The notes under the pieces are model-generated. The model was not told the DNA's origin, searched no databases, and worked only from the letters and a program-made list of their open reading frames with translations. Below are positions 9,076-16,870 of a stretch of 64,000 nucleotides of DNA, one piece after another (the stretch's first letter is position 1; the number at the start of each line of letters is the position of its first letter). The stretch is from Nocardioidaceae bacterium (GTDB lineage: Bacteria; Actinomycetota; Actinomycetes; Propionibacteriales; Nocardioidaceae). Where the stretch lies: positions 644,473 through 708,472 of the forward strand of contig JAUJOD010000002.1 of assembly GCA_030447865.1 (NCBI GenBank). The letters run 5' to 3'. Both the position numbers and the translations under genes were made by a program.

Positions 9076-10263
9076 GTGAAGATGCAGCGGCCCGAGGCGC
9101 TCGACGTGCCTGCTTCAGCACGCTCATCGATCCGTAGGGCGTCAGAACGCGCTGCGCCAGCACTCGGCGCTTTCGTTGCGGTCAAACTGCTCGGACTTGC
9201 GGCGTTGACCGCCTTCACAACGGTCGCTGACCGACATGCGCATCACCTGCTGACCTCCTGGGACGCCCAGTGGTACGCAGGAATCGCTCGAGACGGGTAC
9301 GGCTTCGTCCGGGTTCATGACGACGGCCGGCTGCTGTCTGACTATGCCTTCTTCCCGCTCTACCCGTTCCTGGAGCGGATGGTCGCCCAGGTCACGGGGC
9401 TGCCGTACGTCGATGCCGGTCTGGCTGTCAGCTGGCTGGCTTCGGTGGCCGCTGCCTGGGGAATCTTCGCCGTCGCCGACCGGCTGTACGGCCGTCGGGT
9501 CGGCGTGCTCGCCACCGTTTTGTGGGCCGCACTGCCGGTCGGCATCGTCTCGTCGATGGCTTACAGCGAGTCGCTGTTCACCGCGCTTGCCGCCTGGTCG
9601 CTCTATGCGGTTCGTACCGAGCGGTGGGTGTGGGCCGGACTGCTGGCCTGCCTAGCCGGCCTGACCCGCCCGGTCGGCGCGGCGGTGGTTGCGGCGGTCG
9701 TCGTCCCTGCCCTGCTGAGGTGGGTTCAGGCTGTCCGTGCCGGCCGGCCCGGCTCGACGAGTCGCTCCCAGGTGCCACGTCTCGCGTTGGCCGCTGTCCT
9801 CGCGCCGTTGGGTTGGTTCGGGTACGTCGGCTGGGTCGGATTGCAAACCGGCACCCCCACCGGCTACTTCACGGTGACCAGCAACTGGGGCAATACCGTC
9901 GATGGTGGCAGCGCCTTCGCCCGGTGGATCTGGGCGTTTCTGGTCAGCTCAGACTTCTTGCTGGGCGTGGCGATCTGCGCAGGACTTGGGCTTCTCGGGT
10001 GGCTCTTTGCGCTGTGCGTTCGAGACCGCCAACCGCTGCCGCTCCTGATTTTCTCCGGACTTCTGATGCTGGTGGCGCTGACGACTTCGGGCTACTTCGG
10101 CTCCAAGCCACGCTATCTGCTGCCCGCCTTTCCGCTGCTCTTTCCGATCGCTGTGCGGCTGGCCCGACGGAGTATGCCCGTTGTGGTGTCGGCGCTTGGC
10201 CTGCTGGCGACAGCCGCAGCGGTCTACGGCGGCGTCTGGCTGCTCGGCCCAGGCCCACCCTGA
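9076..10263 (+). CDS. Membrane mannosyltransferase of the PIG-V/GT-C type
   Basis: 395 residues with about 9-10 hydrophobic segments. SWDAQWYAGIARDGY at about residue 65 is the acidic first-loop motif of PIG-V-like GT-C enzymes, and FFPLYPFLERM follows, also characteristic. Such enzymes transfer mannose from polyprenyl-phosphate donors on the outer face of the membrane, in actinobacteria probably to lipoglycans, glycolipids or proteins. Acceptor unknown. A TTG at 9067 and GTG at 9073 are alternative starts. Confidence 0.85.
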   Translation: MKMQRPEALDVPASARSSIRRASERAAPALGAFVAVKLLGLAALTAFTTVADRHAHHLLTSWDAQWYAGIARDGYGFVRVHDDGRLLSDYAFFPLYPFLERMVAQVTGLPYVDAGLAVSWLASVAAAWGIFAVADRLYGRRVGVLATVLWAALPVGIVSSMAYSESLFTALAAWSLYAVRTERWVWAGLLACLAGLTRPVGAAVVAAVVVPALLRWVQAVRAGRPGSTSRSQVPRLALAAVLAPLGWFGYVGWVGLQTGTPTGYFTVTSNWGNTVDGGSAFARWIWAFLVSSDFLLGVAICAGLGLLGWLFALCVRDRQPLPLLIFSGLLMLVALTTSGYFGSKPRYLLPAFPLLFPIAVRLARRSMPVVVSALGLLATAAAVYGGVWLLGPGPP

Positions 10264-10329
10264 CCCGCGCCAAGGGGCACCGAACAGGCCTGAAAGGGCG
10301 CCGGTGTTAAAGGTGACAGACTTGCGCCG

Positions 10330-11787
10330 ATGACAACTGAACTCCTGGAGCGTGAGGACAAGTACGACGTCCCCGAGGACTTCGACGTACCGGACTTGGC
10401 CCATGCCGTTCCGAACGGCGACGTCACCGCTCGCACCTACCAGCTCGAGGCGACGTACTACGACACGGTCAGCGACCACCTACGGGGGCAGGGGATCACC
10501 TTGCGGAGGCGGCGGGGTGGGGACGACGCCGGCTGGCACCTCAAGCTCCCAGCCGAGAAGGGCCGCCTCGAGGTCACGGTCGACTCCGAGGCCGGCTCCC
10601 CTCCCGCGGAGCTCACGTCTGTGTTGTTGGGTGCGCGCCGTGGCCAACGGCTGGTGCGCAAGGCGACGCTGTCGACCACCCGCCACAGCTACGTCTTGAG
10701 CGATGGCGACGGACGGATGCTCGCCGAGGTGGTTGACGACCACGTTCGCGCCGTACCGCTCGATGATCACCCAACAACGCCGAGCGAATGGCGGGAGATC
10801 GAGGTCGAGCTCGCGCCAGGCGCCGACGACGACGGGCTGCTAGGCACGATCGGCGAGCTGCTGACGAGAGCGGGTGCCGAGCCGGCGGCCAGTGGGTCGA
10901 AGTTCGCCCGGGCAATGGGTCCGGCGCCAGAGCGTCGCAGGCCGGGCGGGCTGGCCGGAGTGGTGGACGATTACTTGCAGGCGCAGTACGACGCGATCCT
11001 GGCCGGTGACCTCGGGCTTCGACGCGAGGAGAACCTGATCCACGCCACCCGCGTCGCGATCCGGCGGCTGCGGAGCACGCTTCGGGTGTTCGGGTCGCTT
11101 TTCGACCCAGCGGAGGCTGAACGCCTCCAGAACGAGTTGGCCTGGTACGCCGGCCGGCTGGGCGCCGTGCGGGATCTCGACGTACAAGCGAGGCGGCTGG
11201 GCAAGCAGGTGGCGGAGTTGCCCAAGGAGTTTGTGCTCGGCCCGGTCGCCGCCGAGCTTGAGTCGACGCTGGCGGCCGAACGCGCCGACGCCTGGCGCAA
11301 GCTGCGCTCAACCATGAACGGCAAGCGCTATCTCGCGCTGCTGAGCGAGTTGGAGCAGTGGCGCACCGACCCTCCACTGACGGCAGCGGGCGACAAGAAG
11401 CCCGCGCGGGTGGCCAAGTACGTGGCGGCGGCAGAGAAGCAGCTGCACAAGCGGCTGCGTGCAGCGGCAACGCAGGACACCGACGACGAGCTGTTCCATC
11501 GAGCGCGCAAGGCGGCGAAGCGGTACCGGTACGCGAACGAGCTCGCAGAGCCGGTGCTTGGCGAGACAGCGGCTGCCGTCGTTGAGCAGACAAAGGAACT
11601 GCAGGCGTTGCTCGGCGAGCACCAAGACAGCGTGGTGAGCGTGGAGATCCTGCGTCGACTCGGCGTTAGCGCGGGGTCGGAGCCCGGCACCAACGGTTTC
11701 ACTTACGGCGTCCTGCTCGCCCAGCAACTCCACGGCTCAGCTGAGTCTCGCGCCGAGGTGGTCCGCCTTGGGACAGCGCCTGGGTAA
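10330..11787 (+). CDS. CYTH and CHAD domain protein
   Basis: 485 residues. The N-terminal CYTH domain begins with the ExExK signature (Glu7, Glu9, Lys11), followed by ITLRRRRGGDDAGWHLKLP, the basic strand that grips triphosphate. From about residue 205 to the end is a CHAD helical domain with histidine/arginine-rich helices (HATRVAIRRLRSTLRVF, FHRARKAAKRYRYANEL). CYTH enzymes hydrolyse or cyclise triphosphates; CHAD domains bind inorganic polyphosphate. The fusion suggests a polyphosphate- or tripolyphosphate-linked phosphohydrolase. The mannosyltransferase gene ends 66 nt upstream on the same strand; no ppk is visible nearby. Confidence 0.93.
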   Translation: MTTELLEREDKYDVPEDFDVPDLAHAVPNGDVTARTYQLEATYYDTVSDHLRGQGITLRRRRGGDDAGWHLKLPAEKGRLEVTVDSEAGSPPAELTSVLLGARRGQRLVRKATLSTTRHSYVLSDGDGRMLAEVVDDHVRAVPLDDHPTTPSEWREIEVELAPGADDDGLLGTIGELLTRAGAEPAASGSKFARAMGPAPERRRPGGLAGVVDDYLQAQYDAILAGDLGLRREENLIHATRVAIRRLRSTLRVFGSLFDPAEAERLQNELAWYAGRLGAVRDLDVQARRLGKQVAELPKEFVLGPVAAELESTLAAERADAWRKLRSTMNGKRYLALLSELEQWRTDPPLTAAGDKKPARVAKYVAAAEKQLHKRLRAAATQDTDDELFHRARKAAKRYRYANELAEPVLGETAAAVVEQTKELQALLGEHQDSVVSVEILRRLGVSAGSEPGTNGFTYGVLLAQQLHGSAESRAEVVRLGTAPG

Positions 11788-11914
11788 CGAGTCGCCGCGG
11801 TCAGACAACTCGCTCCACGGCATTGCCGTTAGGCGTGTTCGCGAACCAACTCCTTCGATGATGCTCGCGATAGCCCCACTCTTGCCGCTTACCACCCACT
11901 TGCCGCCGCCACAA

Positions 11915-12643
11915 TCAGTCGAACAACACCCAGGCAGTGAAACTACAGCCCAACGCCTCGAACCCGATCAACTTGGTGACCTTGCCGACTGCTGTGAAAC
12001 TGGCGACCACAGAGCCGGCACAGAACGCTACAGTCCCAACCTTCTTGATTGTCTCTTTAGGAAAGCCGTTCCAAGGCGTAGAACCGGTGCACATTCCGGC
12101 GTAGACGTTGTAGGGGTAGATGTAGTTGGGGTCGCCGCCGCAATTGGCATACCTCTCCAGGCGCCGAACGTAGGAGCGGGCCGTTGCGTCAATCTGCTCC
12201 TGAGCATCCGGAGCAGTAGTGTCAATGCCCTGCTGCTTAGCGAGAACAGAGTTGTTAGCCAGCCGATTGGCGATCTGGACCCTGAGCATCTTGCGAGCCT
12301 GCCTAGGGTTGGCGAACTTAGAAAACGAGAAGTCGTATCTCCCCATCTTCTTCTGCTCGTCGTACCGATTCTTGAACCACCGTCCAGCCTTCACCGGGTA
12401 GCACGGGTCACCGTTGTCCTCGACGCAATACTCAATCACGGCATGGTCATCGGCCAGCCGAGGGGAGACCGAACCCTCCGCAACCACAGCCGAAAGGAAC
12501 AGATTGGCCACCAACGCAACGACCACCCCCGTCGCGGTGAATGTCACCACCTTGGCAACCTTCTTGCTCCGCTCACCGCTGATGCGTGCGAACAACGGCT
12601 CCATCTTCCCGGTGTCCCAATCTCGTTCCGTCATAAATCTCAT
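11915..12643 (-). CDS. Low-GC protein of unknown function, membrane-associated
   Basis: 242 residues, not recognised. One clear transmembrane segment lies near residues 30-50 (VVVALVANLFLSAVVA) and a second hydrophobic stretch near the C-terminus (VAFCAGSVVASF). Between them is a basic, Tyr/Asn-rich region with six Cys residues in the predicted protein, some in pairs that could form disulfides. Base composition and codon use are visibly less GC-rich than neighbours, so recent transfer is likely. ATG 12643 is chosen for the AGGGTG upstream; ATG 12634 and 12667 are alternatives. It sits about 450 bp from tRNA-Ala, a common integration target, but no integrase is seen. Confidence 0.55.
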   Translation of the reverse strand: MRFMTERDWDTGKMEPLFARISGERSKKVAKVVTFTATGVVVALVANLFLSAVVAEGSVSPRLADDHAVIEYCVEDNGDPCYPVKAGRWFKNRYDEQKKMGRYDFSFSKFANPRQARKMLRVQIANRLANNSVLAKQQGIDTTAPDAQEQIDATARSYVRRLERYANCGGDPNYIYPYNVYAGMCTGSTPWNGFPKETIKKVGTVAFCAGSVVASFTAVGKVTKLIGFEALGCSFTAWVLFD

Positions 12644-13098
12644 GGCACTCACCCTGCCGCTCTGCACGCTGCGGCTTGGGCTTGGAACCTAGAAACCTCA
12701 GTTTCCACCCGGTCATTCATGGCCTTGACCTCGGCGGTGATTGCCCTTTATGTCGGCGGTGATTGCAGTGACCGTCCGAGTCAGCGCTGCCGGGTCGGCA
12801 GACCCGGCAACAGTCGAGCCACTCATCGACTTGTCCCCCCTTCAGATGCATCGAGACTACTCCGTGGGAGTCAGTTGTCAACGTTTCACACCACGACTTC
12901 AAACCGCATGGTGCCGCGCACTACACCGTCCTTAGTAGGGCACTACACCGTCCTTAGTAGGTACGTCAGTGATCGAGAGAAGCGAGGACTGCACAGATGA
13001 GACGATGCGCAACCCCACTCCCATTGATGCACCTGGTTGGCTGCATCGTGAAAGACTCGACGCAGCCGTGACGTTGCTAGTACCCCGGTTGCCAGTGG
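12644..13098. other. Gene-free stretch between the low-GC gene and tRNA-Ala
   Basis: No convincing coding region. It holds a 22-bp perfect tandem repeat (12918-12961) and a 15-bp near repeat of TCGGCGGTGATTGC around 12730-12765. Composition is mixed, lower in GC than the backbone on the left side. Confidence 0.5.
12918..12961. repeat. Perfect 22-bp tandem direct repeat
   Basis: The 22-bp unit beginning GCACTACACCGTCC at 12918-12939 is repeated exactly at 12940-12961 with no spacer. It lies in the gene-free region beside tRNA-Ala. It may be a replication-slippage duplication, an operator pair or a remnant of integration. Confidence 0.85.
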
Positions 13099-13171
13099 TG
13101 GAGCTGAGGGGACTCGAACCCCTGACCCCCTCCATGCCATGGAGGTGCGCTACCAGCTGCGCCACAGCCCC
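13099..13171 (-). tRNA. tRNA-Ala (anticodon GGC)
   Basis: 73 nt without encoded CCA. Acceptor arms GGGGCTG and CAGCTCC pair with the G3:U70 wobble that identifies alanine tRNA; the anticodon loop ATGGCAT gives GGC; the T-loop GTTCGAGTC and D-arm are canonical. Discriminator base is A. Confidence 0.97.
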
Positions 13172-13492
13172 GCGAAAGCGGACGCCCAAGCGGGTCTTGG
13201 CCCGGCCGAGCCCCTGAAGTTTAGCCATCCACCGAAGCTCGAGCGAATTTCCGTCGCAGCGAGCTCAGGCTGTCGGGCAACTCCACGGTGACGTTGCAGT
13301 CCCTCCGCTCCATCCAACCACCGCCGCTGGTGGAGCCGCTCGTGTGCAGCGGCTGGAGGAGAACGGCAGTCAGGTGGCAGCAATCAACGGAAGATGTTCG
13401 CGATCCGGATCTGTCCCTATGTGTCTGGAGGAGCTACGACTCAGACACCGGCGTCCTTCACGCCGCCTACCATCCACCGAGTCCGCATCGGC
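13172..13492. other. Intergenic stretch without a recognisable gene
   Basis: Between tRNA-Ala and the broken NUDIX gene no coding region, RNA or strong repeat is seen. Some short open frames exist but have no recognisable motif and poor codon usage. Confidence 0.4.
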
Positions 13493-13934
13493 ATGGGAGC
13501 GGAGTGCCATGACCGCGCCACTCTGGAGATACGCCACGACGACGTAGACCCGTCGGCCCCCCTCGTCGAGCGCGTCGCCGCCCGTGCGGTCATCCGACGC
13601 GCGACCACCTCCTGCTGATGCGGTCGCGGCACGGCGACTTCAAGTTCCCCGGCGGAGGTGTGAATGACGGCGAGACTGTCGCCCACGCTCTAGCGGCTGA
13701 GCTTCGCGAGGAAAGCGGCTTGCGCGAGGTCGCGGTGGGAAAGCTGTTGTGCACCGCACTGGAACTGTCACGAGCACGTGAGCCCGGCGCGGTGGTCAAG
13801 ATGACGTCGCACTACTTGGAGTGCAGCACTGATGCTGACACACCCTGCCGTGGCTCCTGCGCGAGCTACGAGTGCTGGAGACGTTGGCAGGCACAGCGTC
13901 TGAGCCCAGCAGCGGGCACCAGCCGGCTGAATGA
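13493..13934 (+). pseudogene. NUDIX hydrolase, broken by two frameshifts
   Basis: Three reading frames together make one NUDIX protein. An N-terminal strand ending ARAVIRR is in the frame of ATG 13493; it shifts near 13600 to DHLLLMRSRHGDFKFPGGG and the NUDIX box GETVAHALAAELREESGL, in which the usual Arg of RE is Ala; a second shift near 13840 leads to LPWLLRELRVLETLAG and a stop at 13932. Each segment reads as a normal NUDIX piece, so the gene was once intact. NUDIX proteins hydrolyse nucleoside-diphosphate compounds. Sequencing error is possible but the junctions are not in homopolymers. Confidence 0.75.
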
Positions 13935-13992
13935 GAGCTCACCGCATCCGGAAGCAGGCAACTCGCGGCCTGACGTTTCAGAGCAGGAGGAG

Positions 13993-14685
13993 TCAGGGGC
14001 TAGCGAGGTCGTCGGCGAGCTCGAGCGGCTCGGGCAGCGTCTGGGCGTTGTAGTCGATGATCTGCCACCCGCGATGATGATGCTGCTCCAACACCGCCCA
14101 GGCGCAGTTCGACATGCCCGCGATCATCTCGCGCAGCTCGGGTGGTGCACCGAAGAACGCCAGCAGACCAGCTCGCAGCGACGCTCCATGCCCCACGAGC
14201 ACCCCAGTGTGCCCCTCCTCAAGTGCCTGAGCAGCGGCAGTCAGCACCGCCAGCATCCGTTCGCGCACCTGGTCGGGGTCCTCTGCCCCGGGCACGCGAC
14301 GTACCGGCGCCTGCTCGTTGTCGCTGTGAGAGTCGAGGAACAGCTCCGGAAAGGCCTCCTTGAACTGCGCGAAGGTCATCCCCTGGCGGGCGCCGACGCC
14401 GAACTCCCGCAGCCGCGGGTCGAGCACGACCTGCTGGCCAGTCAAGGCCGCGAGGCGCTCCGCCGTCTGCCGGGCCCGGGCAAGGTCGCTCGACCAGATG
14501 AACGCCGGCTCGTACGACGCGAGGAACGGCGCCGCCCGCTCCGCTTGTGCCACGCCCACCTCGTCGAGCGGGACGTTCGCATGCCCCTGGGCGATGCCAA
14601 GCCGGTTCCACTCTGTGCGACCGTGCCGCCATAGCACCAGCCGCCGCGGCAGCCGGGACGGCTGCACCATCTCCGGCGGGATCAC
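13993..14685 (-). CDS. Histidine phosphatase family protein (phosphoglycerate-mutase-like)
   Basis: 230 residues. LWRHGRTEWN near residue 18 is the RHG catalytic motif with the phospho-accepting His, and LVGHGASLR about residue 165 supplies the second catalytic His. SSDLARARQTAE is also typical. Substrate is not predictable; in actinobacteria this gene usually follows rsfS, and members include glucosyl-3-phosphoglycerate phosphatases. The ATG overlaps the rsfS stop codon in ATGA, so the two are translationally coupled. Confidence 0.9.
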   Translation of the reverse strand: MIPPEMVQPSRLPRRLVLWRHGRTEWNRLGIAQGHANVPLDEVGVAQAERAAPFLASYEPAFIWSSDLARARQTAERLAALTGQQVVLDPRLREFGVGARQGMTFAQFKEAFPELFLDSHSDNEQAPVRRVPGAEDPDQVRERMLAVLTAAAQALEEGHTGVLVGHGASLRAGLLAFFGAPPELREMIAGMSNCAWAVLEQHHHRGWQIIDYNAQTLPEPLELADDLASP

Positions 14686-15113
14686 CCCGGCGTACGAGAA
14701 GAGTCCGGGACGTCGCCGAGCACAGCGCTGGGCCCGGTCCCCCGGCCGGAGCTGACGGTCTCAGGCAGCGAGATGGTGGGACAGTCGCGCCAGATGCGCT
14801 CGAGTGAGTAGTAGACCCGCTCCTCGGCGTGTTGCACGTGGACCACGATGTCGCCGTAGTCAAGCAGGACCCACCTGCCGTCGCGCTCGCCCTCTCGGCG
14901 TACGGGCTTGGCGCCGATGTCGCGAAGCTTCTCTTCGATCTCGTCGACGATGGCCCGCACCTGCCGGTCGTTCGGCGCCGAGCACAGCACGAAGGCGTCG
15001 GTGATCACCAGCTGGTCGGACACGTCGAAGGCGATGATGTCGTCAGCGAGCTTGTCGGAGGCCGCTTGGGCCGCGGTGGTGACGAGCTCGACGGCCCGAT
15101 CAGTTGCTGTCAC
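14682..15113 (-). CDS. rsfS: Ribosomal silencing factor RsfS
   Basis: 143 residues. [19 protein letters not shown] and [15 protein letters not shown] are the conserved RsfS (Iojap) core. The protein binds L14 on the 50S subunit and blocks subunit joining in starvation or stationary phase. A roughly 30-residue Ser/Thr/Gly-rich tail extends past the core. It overlaps nadD upstream by 4 nt and the phosphatase gene downstream by 4 nt, so all three form one translationally coupled unit. Confidence 0.95.
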   Translation of the reverse strand: MTATDRAVELVTTAAQAASDKLADDIIAFDVSDQLVITDAFVLCSAPNDRQVRAIVDEIEEKLRDIGAKPVRREGERDGRWVLLDYGDIVVHVQHAEERVYYSLERIWRDCPTISLPETVSSGRGTGPSAVLGDVPDSSRTPG

Positions 15114-15733
15114 GTAGCTTCGGCTTCCTTCTGTGGGGTGTAGAGCCCACGCTTGGCAATGTACTGGACCACACCGTCAGGAACGAGATACCAGACCGGC
15201 TCGCCAGCCTCGGCGCGCTGCCGGCACTCCGACGACGAGATGGCGAGCGCCGGAACCTCGATGATCGTCACCCGGTCGGGAGGCAGCCCGTCGAGGGTTG
15301 CGGAGTCGATCCTGGTGCCGGGCCGGGTGCACCCCACGAAGTGGGCGAGCTCGAAGACCTTCTCTGCGTCGTGCCAGGTGAGAATCTGCGCGAGCGCGTC
15401 GGCGCCGGTGATGAAGAAGAACTCGCTGCCCGGCCGCTCGGTGTGGAGGTCGCGCAAGGTGTCGATCGTGTACGTCGGCTTGCCGCGGTCGACGTCGACC
15501 CTCGACACCGAGAACCGGGGGTTGGAGGCGGTGGCGATCACCGTCATCAGGTAGCGGTCCTCGGCGGGTGAGACTGCACGGTCGGCTTTCTGCCACGGCT
15601 GGCCGGTCGGCACGAAGATGACCTCGTCGAGGTTGTACCAGGCCTGCACCTCAGACGCCGCCACCAGGTGGCCGTGGTGGATCGGATCGAACGTGCCGCC
15701 CATCAGACCGATCCGCTGCACCGGGTCTGCCAT
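15110..15733 (-). CDS. nadD: Nicotinate-nucleotide adenylyltransferase
   Basis: 207 residues. [15 protein letters not shown] at residue 9 holds the GxFxPxHxGH nucleotidyltransferase signature, and ISSSECRQR near the C-terminus is the second conserved motif (ISST-like). The enzyme adenylylates nicotinate mononucleotide in NAD synthesis. ATG 15733 is chosen because it overlaps the stop codon of the small membrane-protein gene upstream (TGATG). It overlaps rsfS downstream by 4 nt. Confidence 0.96.
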   Translation of the reverse strand: MADPVQRIGLMGGTFDPIHHGHLVAASEVQAWYNLDEVIFVPTGQPWQKADRAVSPAEDRYLMTVIATASNPRFSVSRVDVDRGKPTYTIDTLRDLHTERPGSEFFFITGADALAQILTWHDAEKVFELAHFVGCTRPGTRIDSATLDGLPPDRVTIIEVPALAISSSECRQRAEAGEPVWYLVPDGVVQYIAKRGLYTPQKEAEAT

Positions 15734-15879
15734 CAGCTGTGCGGCCGCCCCTTGCCGAACATGAGCAGGGCCCACAGCATCATCATCAGCAACCCGAACG
15801 CCAACGTCCCGTAGACCAGCGGGTCGGCCGGGAGCTCGCGATGAACTTCCTCAGCGGCGACGAGCAACGACGAGGCCAT
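15733..15879 (-). CDS. Small single-pass membrane protein upstream of nadD
   Basis: 48 residues: a short acidic N-terminus ([13 protein letters not shown]), one transmembrane helix rich in Leu and Met ([14 protein letters not shown]) and a basic end (KGRPHS). A comparable tiny membrane protein often precedes nadD in actinobacteria; function unknown. The stop codon shares its A with the nadD ATG. TAGCCT ends 6 nt before the ATG, so this gene likely opens the nadD operon on a leaderless mRNA. Confidence 0.75.
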   Translation of the reverse strand: MASSLLVAAEEVHRELPADPLVYGTLAFGLLMMMLWALLMFGKGRPHS

Positions 15880-15885
15880 GGCTCA

Positions 15886-15891
15886 AGGCTA
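15886..15891 (-). promoter_or_regulatory. -10 box of the nadD operon (leaderless)
   Basis: TAGCCT ends 6 nt before the ATG at 15879 of the small membrane-protein gene. Confidence 0.45.
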
Positions 15892-16042
15892 ATGGATCGT
15901 CGGACTCTGCCCTGCACGTGTCGTACCGGCGAAGCCCCGGAGGCACCTCAGAGCGGTAGACCGGTGCGGCTCAACGCAGTACCGTCTCAGCCAACAGCGA
16001 CTGCCGCATCCACCACTGGCTGCCGCCCCGTAAGGAGGAACC

Positions 16043-16717
16043 GTGCGAGTCTTCCCGTCGACGCTTCGAAGCACAGCTGTGCTGCTGGGCGCCTGCGCGT
16101 TGAGTATCTCGGCGCCCCCGGCGAGCGCGCGGAACGTCGAGTATGGGACGAACGGGCCAGACGTCATCGTCGGGACCGACGGCCGGGACGAGATCCATTC
16201 GCTAGCCGGCAACGACGACGTGCGAGCCCGTCGCGGCGGGGACCAGGTCCTCGCTGGGTCCGGCGATGACGTCGTGGCTGGCGGGCGAGGCTTCGACTTT
16301 CTCGAGGGCCGTGGCGGGTCCGATCTTCTCGTGGGCGGCCTTCGGCAGGACGTCATCCGGGGCGGGCTCGACAACGACGTCATCCGCGGCGGCGCGGGAC
16401 GGGACTTCATCGGCGGCAGCCGTGATGACGACATACTGCGTGGCGGACTCGAAAGCGACCACATCACCGGCAGCGTGGGCCGGGACACCTTGCGCGGCGG
16501 CCCGAACGCAACTCGGCGCGATCAACTGGTCCCTGGCCCGGGCCGCGACGTCGTCCGTGGCGGCGCGGGTAATGACGTGATCAGACTCCGCAACGACGGT
16601 TCCCGCGATGTCATCGACTGCGGGTCGGGTGAGGATGTCATCGACTACCGGACCGGCCCCGACCCACAAGACGTCGTGCTGGGCTGCGAAGCCACCCAAG
16701 CCAAGGCCCAGCCCTGA
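16043..16717 (+). CDS. Secreted RTX-like (hemolysin-type calcium-binding) repeat protein
   Basis: 224 residues. A signal peptide (hydrophobic AVLLGACALSISAPPASA, cleavage after ASA near residue 29) is followed by about a dozen nonapeptide-like repeats of the form GGxGxDxI (GGAGRDFI, GGLDNDVI, GSGEDVI), which form a calcium-bound parallel beta-roll in known RTX proteins. No catalytic domain is seen, so this is a repeat-only protein. GTG start with AAGGAGG 6 nt upstream. It lies between the nadD operon and capA-like gene. A degenerate copy of a palindromic element follows the stop codon. Confidence 0.85.
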   Translation: MRVFPSTLRSTAVLLGACALSISAPPASARNVEYGTNGPDVIVGTDGRDEIHSLAGNDDVRARRGGDQVLAGSGDDVVAGGRGFDFLEGRGGSDLLVGGLRQDVIRGGLDNDVIRGGAGRDFIGGSRDDDILRGGLESDHITGSVGRDTLRGGPNATRRDQLVPGPGRDVVRGGAGNDVIRLRNDGSRDVIDCGSGEDVIDYRTGPDPQDVVLGCEATQAKAQP

Positions 16718-16734
16718 CGGCCGGAACCCTGACC

Positions 16735-16784
16735 TAAGTCGCTCATCGAGCCGCTCACCCGGCGGCCGAAGCATACTTCCGTCA
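16735..16784. repeat. Degenerate copy of the 50881 palindromic element
   Basis: The first 24 bp (ACCTAAGTC, CTCAT, GAGCCGCT blocks) match the reverse complement of the palindrome at 50881-50930 at 22 positions; the rest is diverged and the right arm is not complementary. It follows the RTX-like gene. Confidence 0.45.
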
Positions 16785-16857
16785 GCACTTCGGCGGTGAC
16801 GGCAGAATGACCCATCACAGCGGCCCTGGGTTAGAGCCCGGTGGCACACTGATCGCG

Positions 16858-16863
16858 TAGCGT
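16858..16863 (+). promoter_or_regulatory. -10 box of the CapA-like gene (leaderless)
   Basis: TAGCGT ends 7 nt before the ATG at 16871; GGAG in the spacer is too close to act as a normal ribosome site. Confidence 0.4.
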
Positions 16864-16870
16864 CGGAGCA

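Noticed and set aside
13099-13171. Integrated element with att duplication at tRNA-Ala
   Set aside because: I looked for a repeated copy of the tRNA 3' end nearby and saw none; no integrase gene is present.
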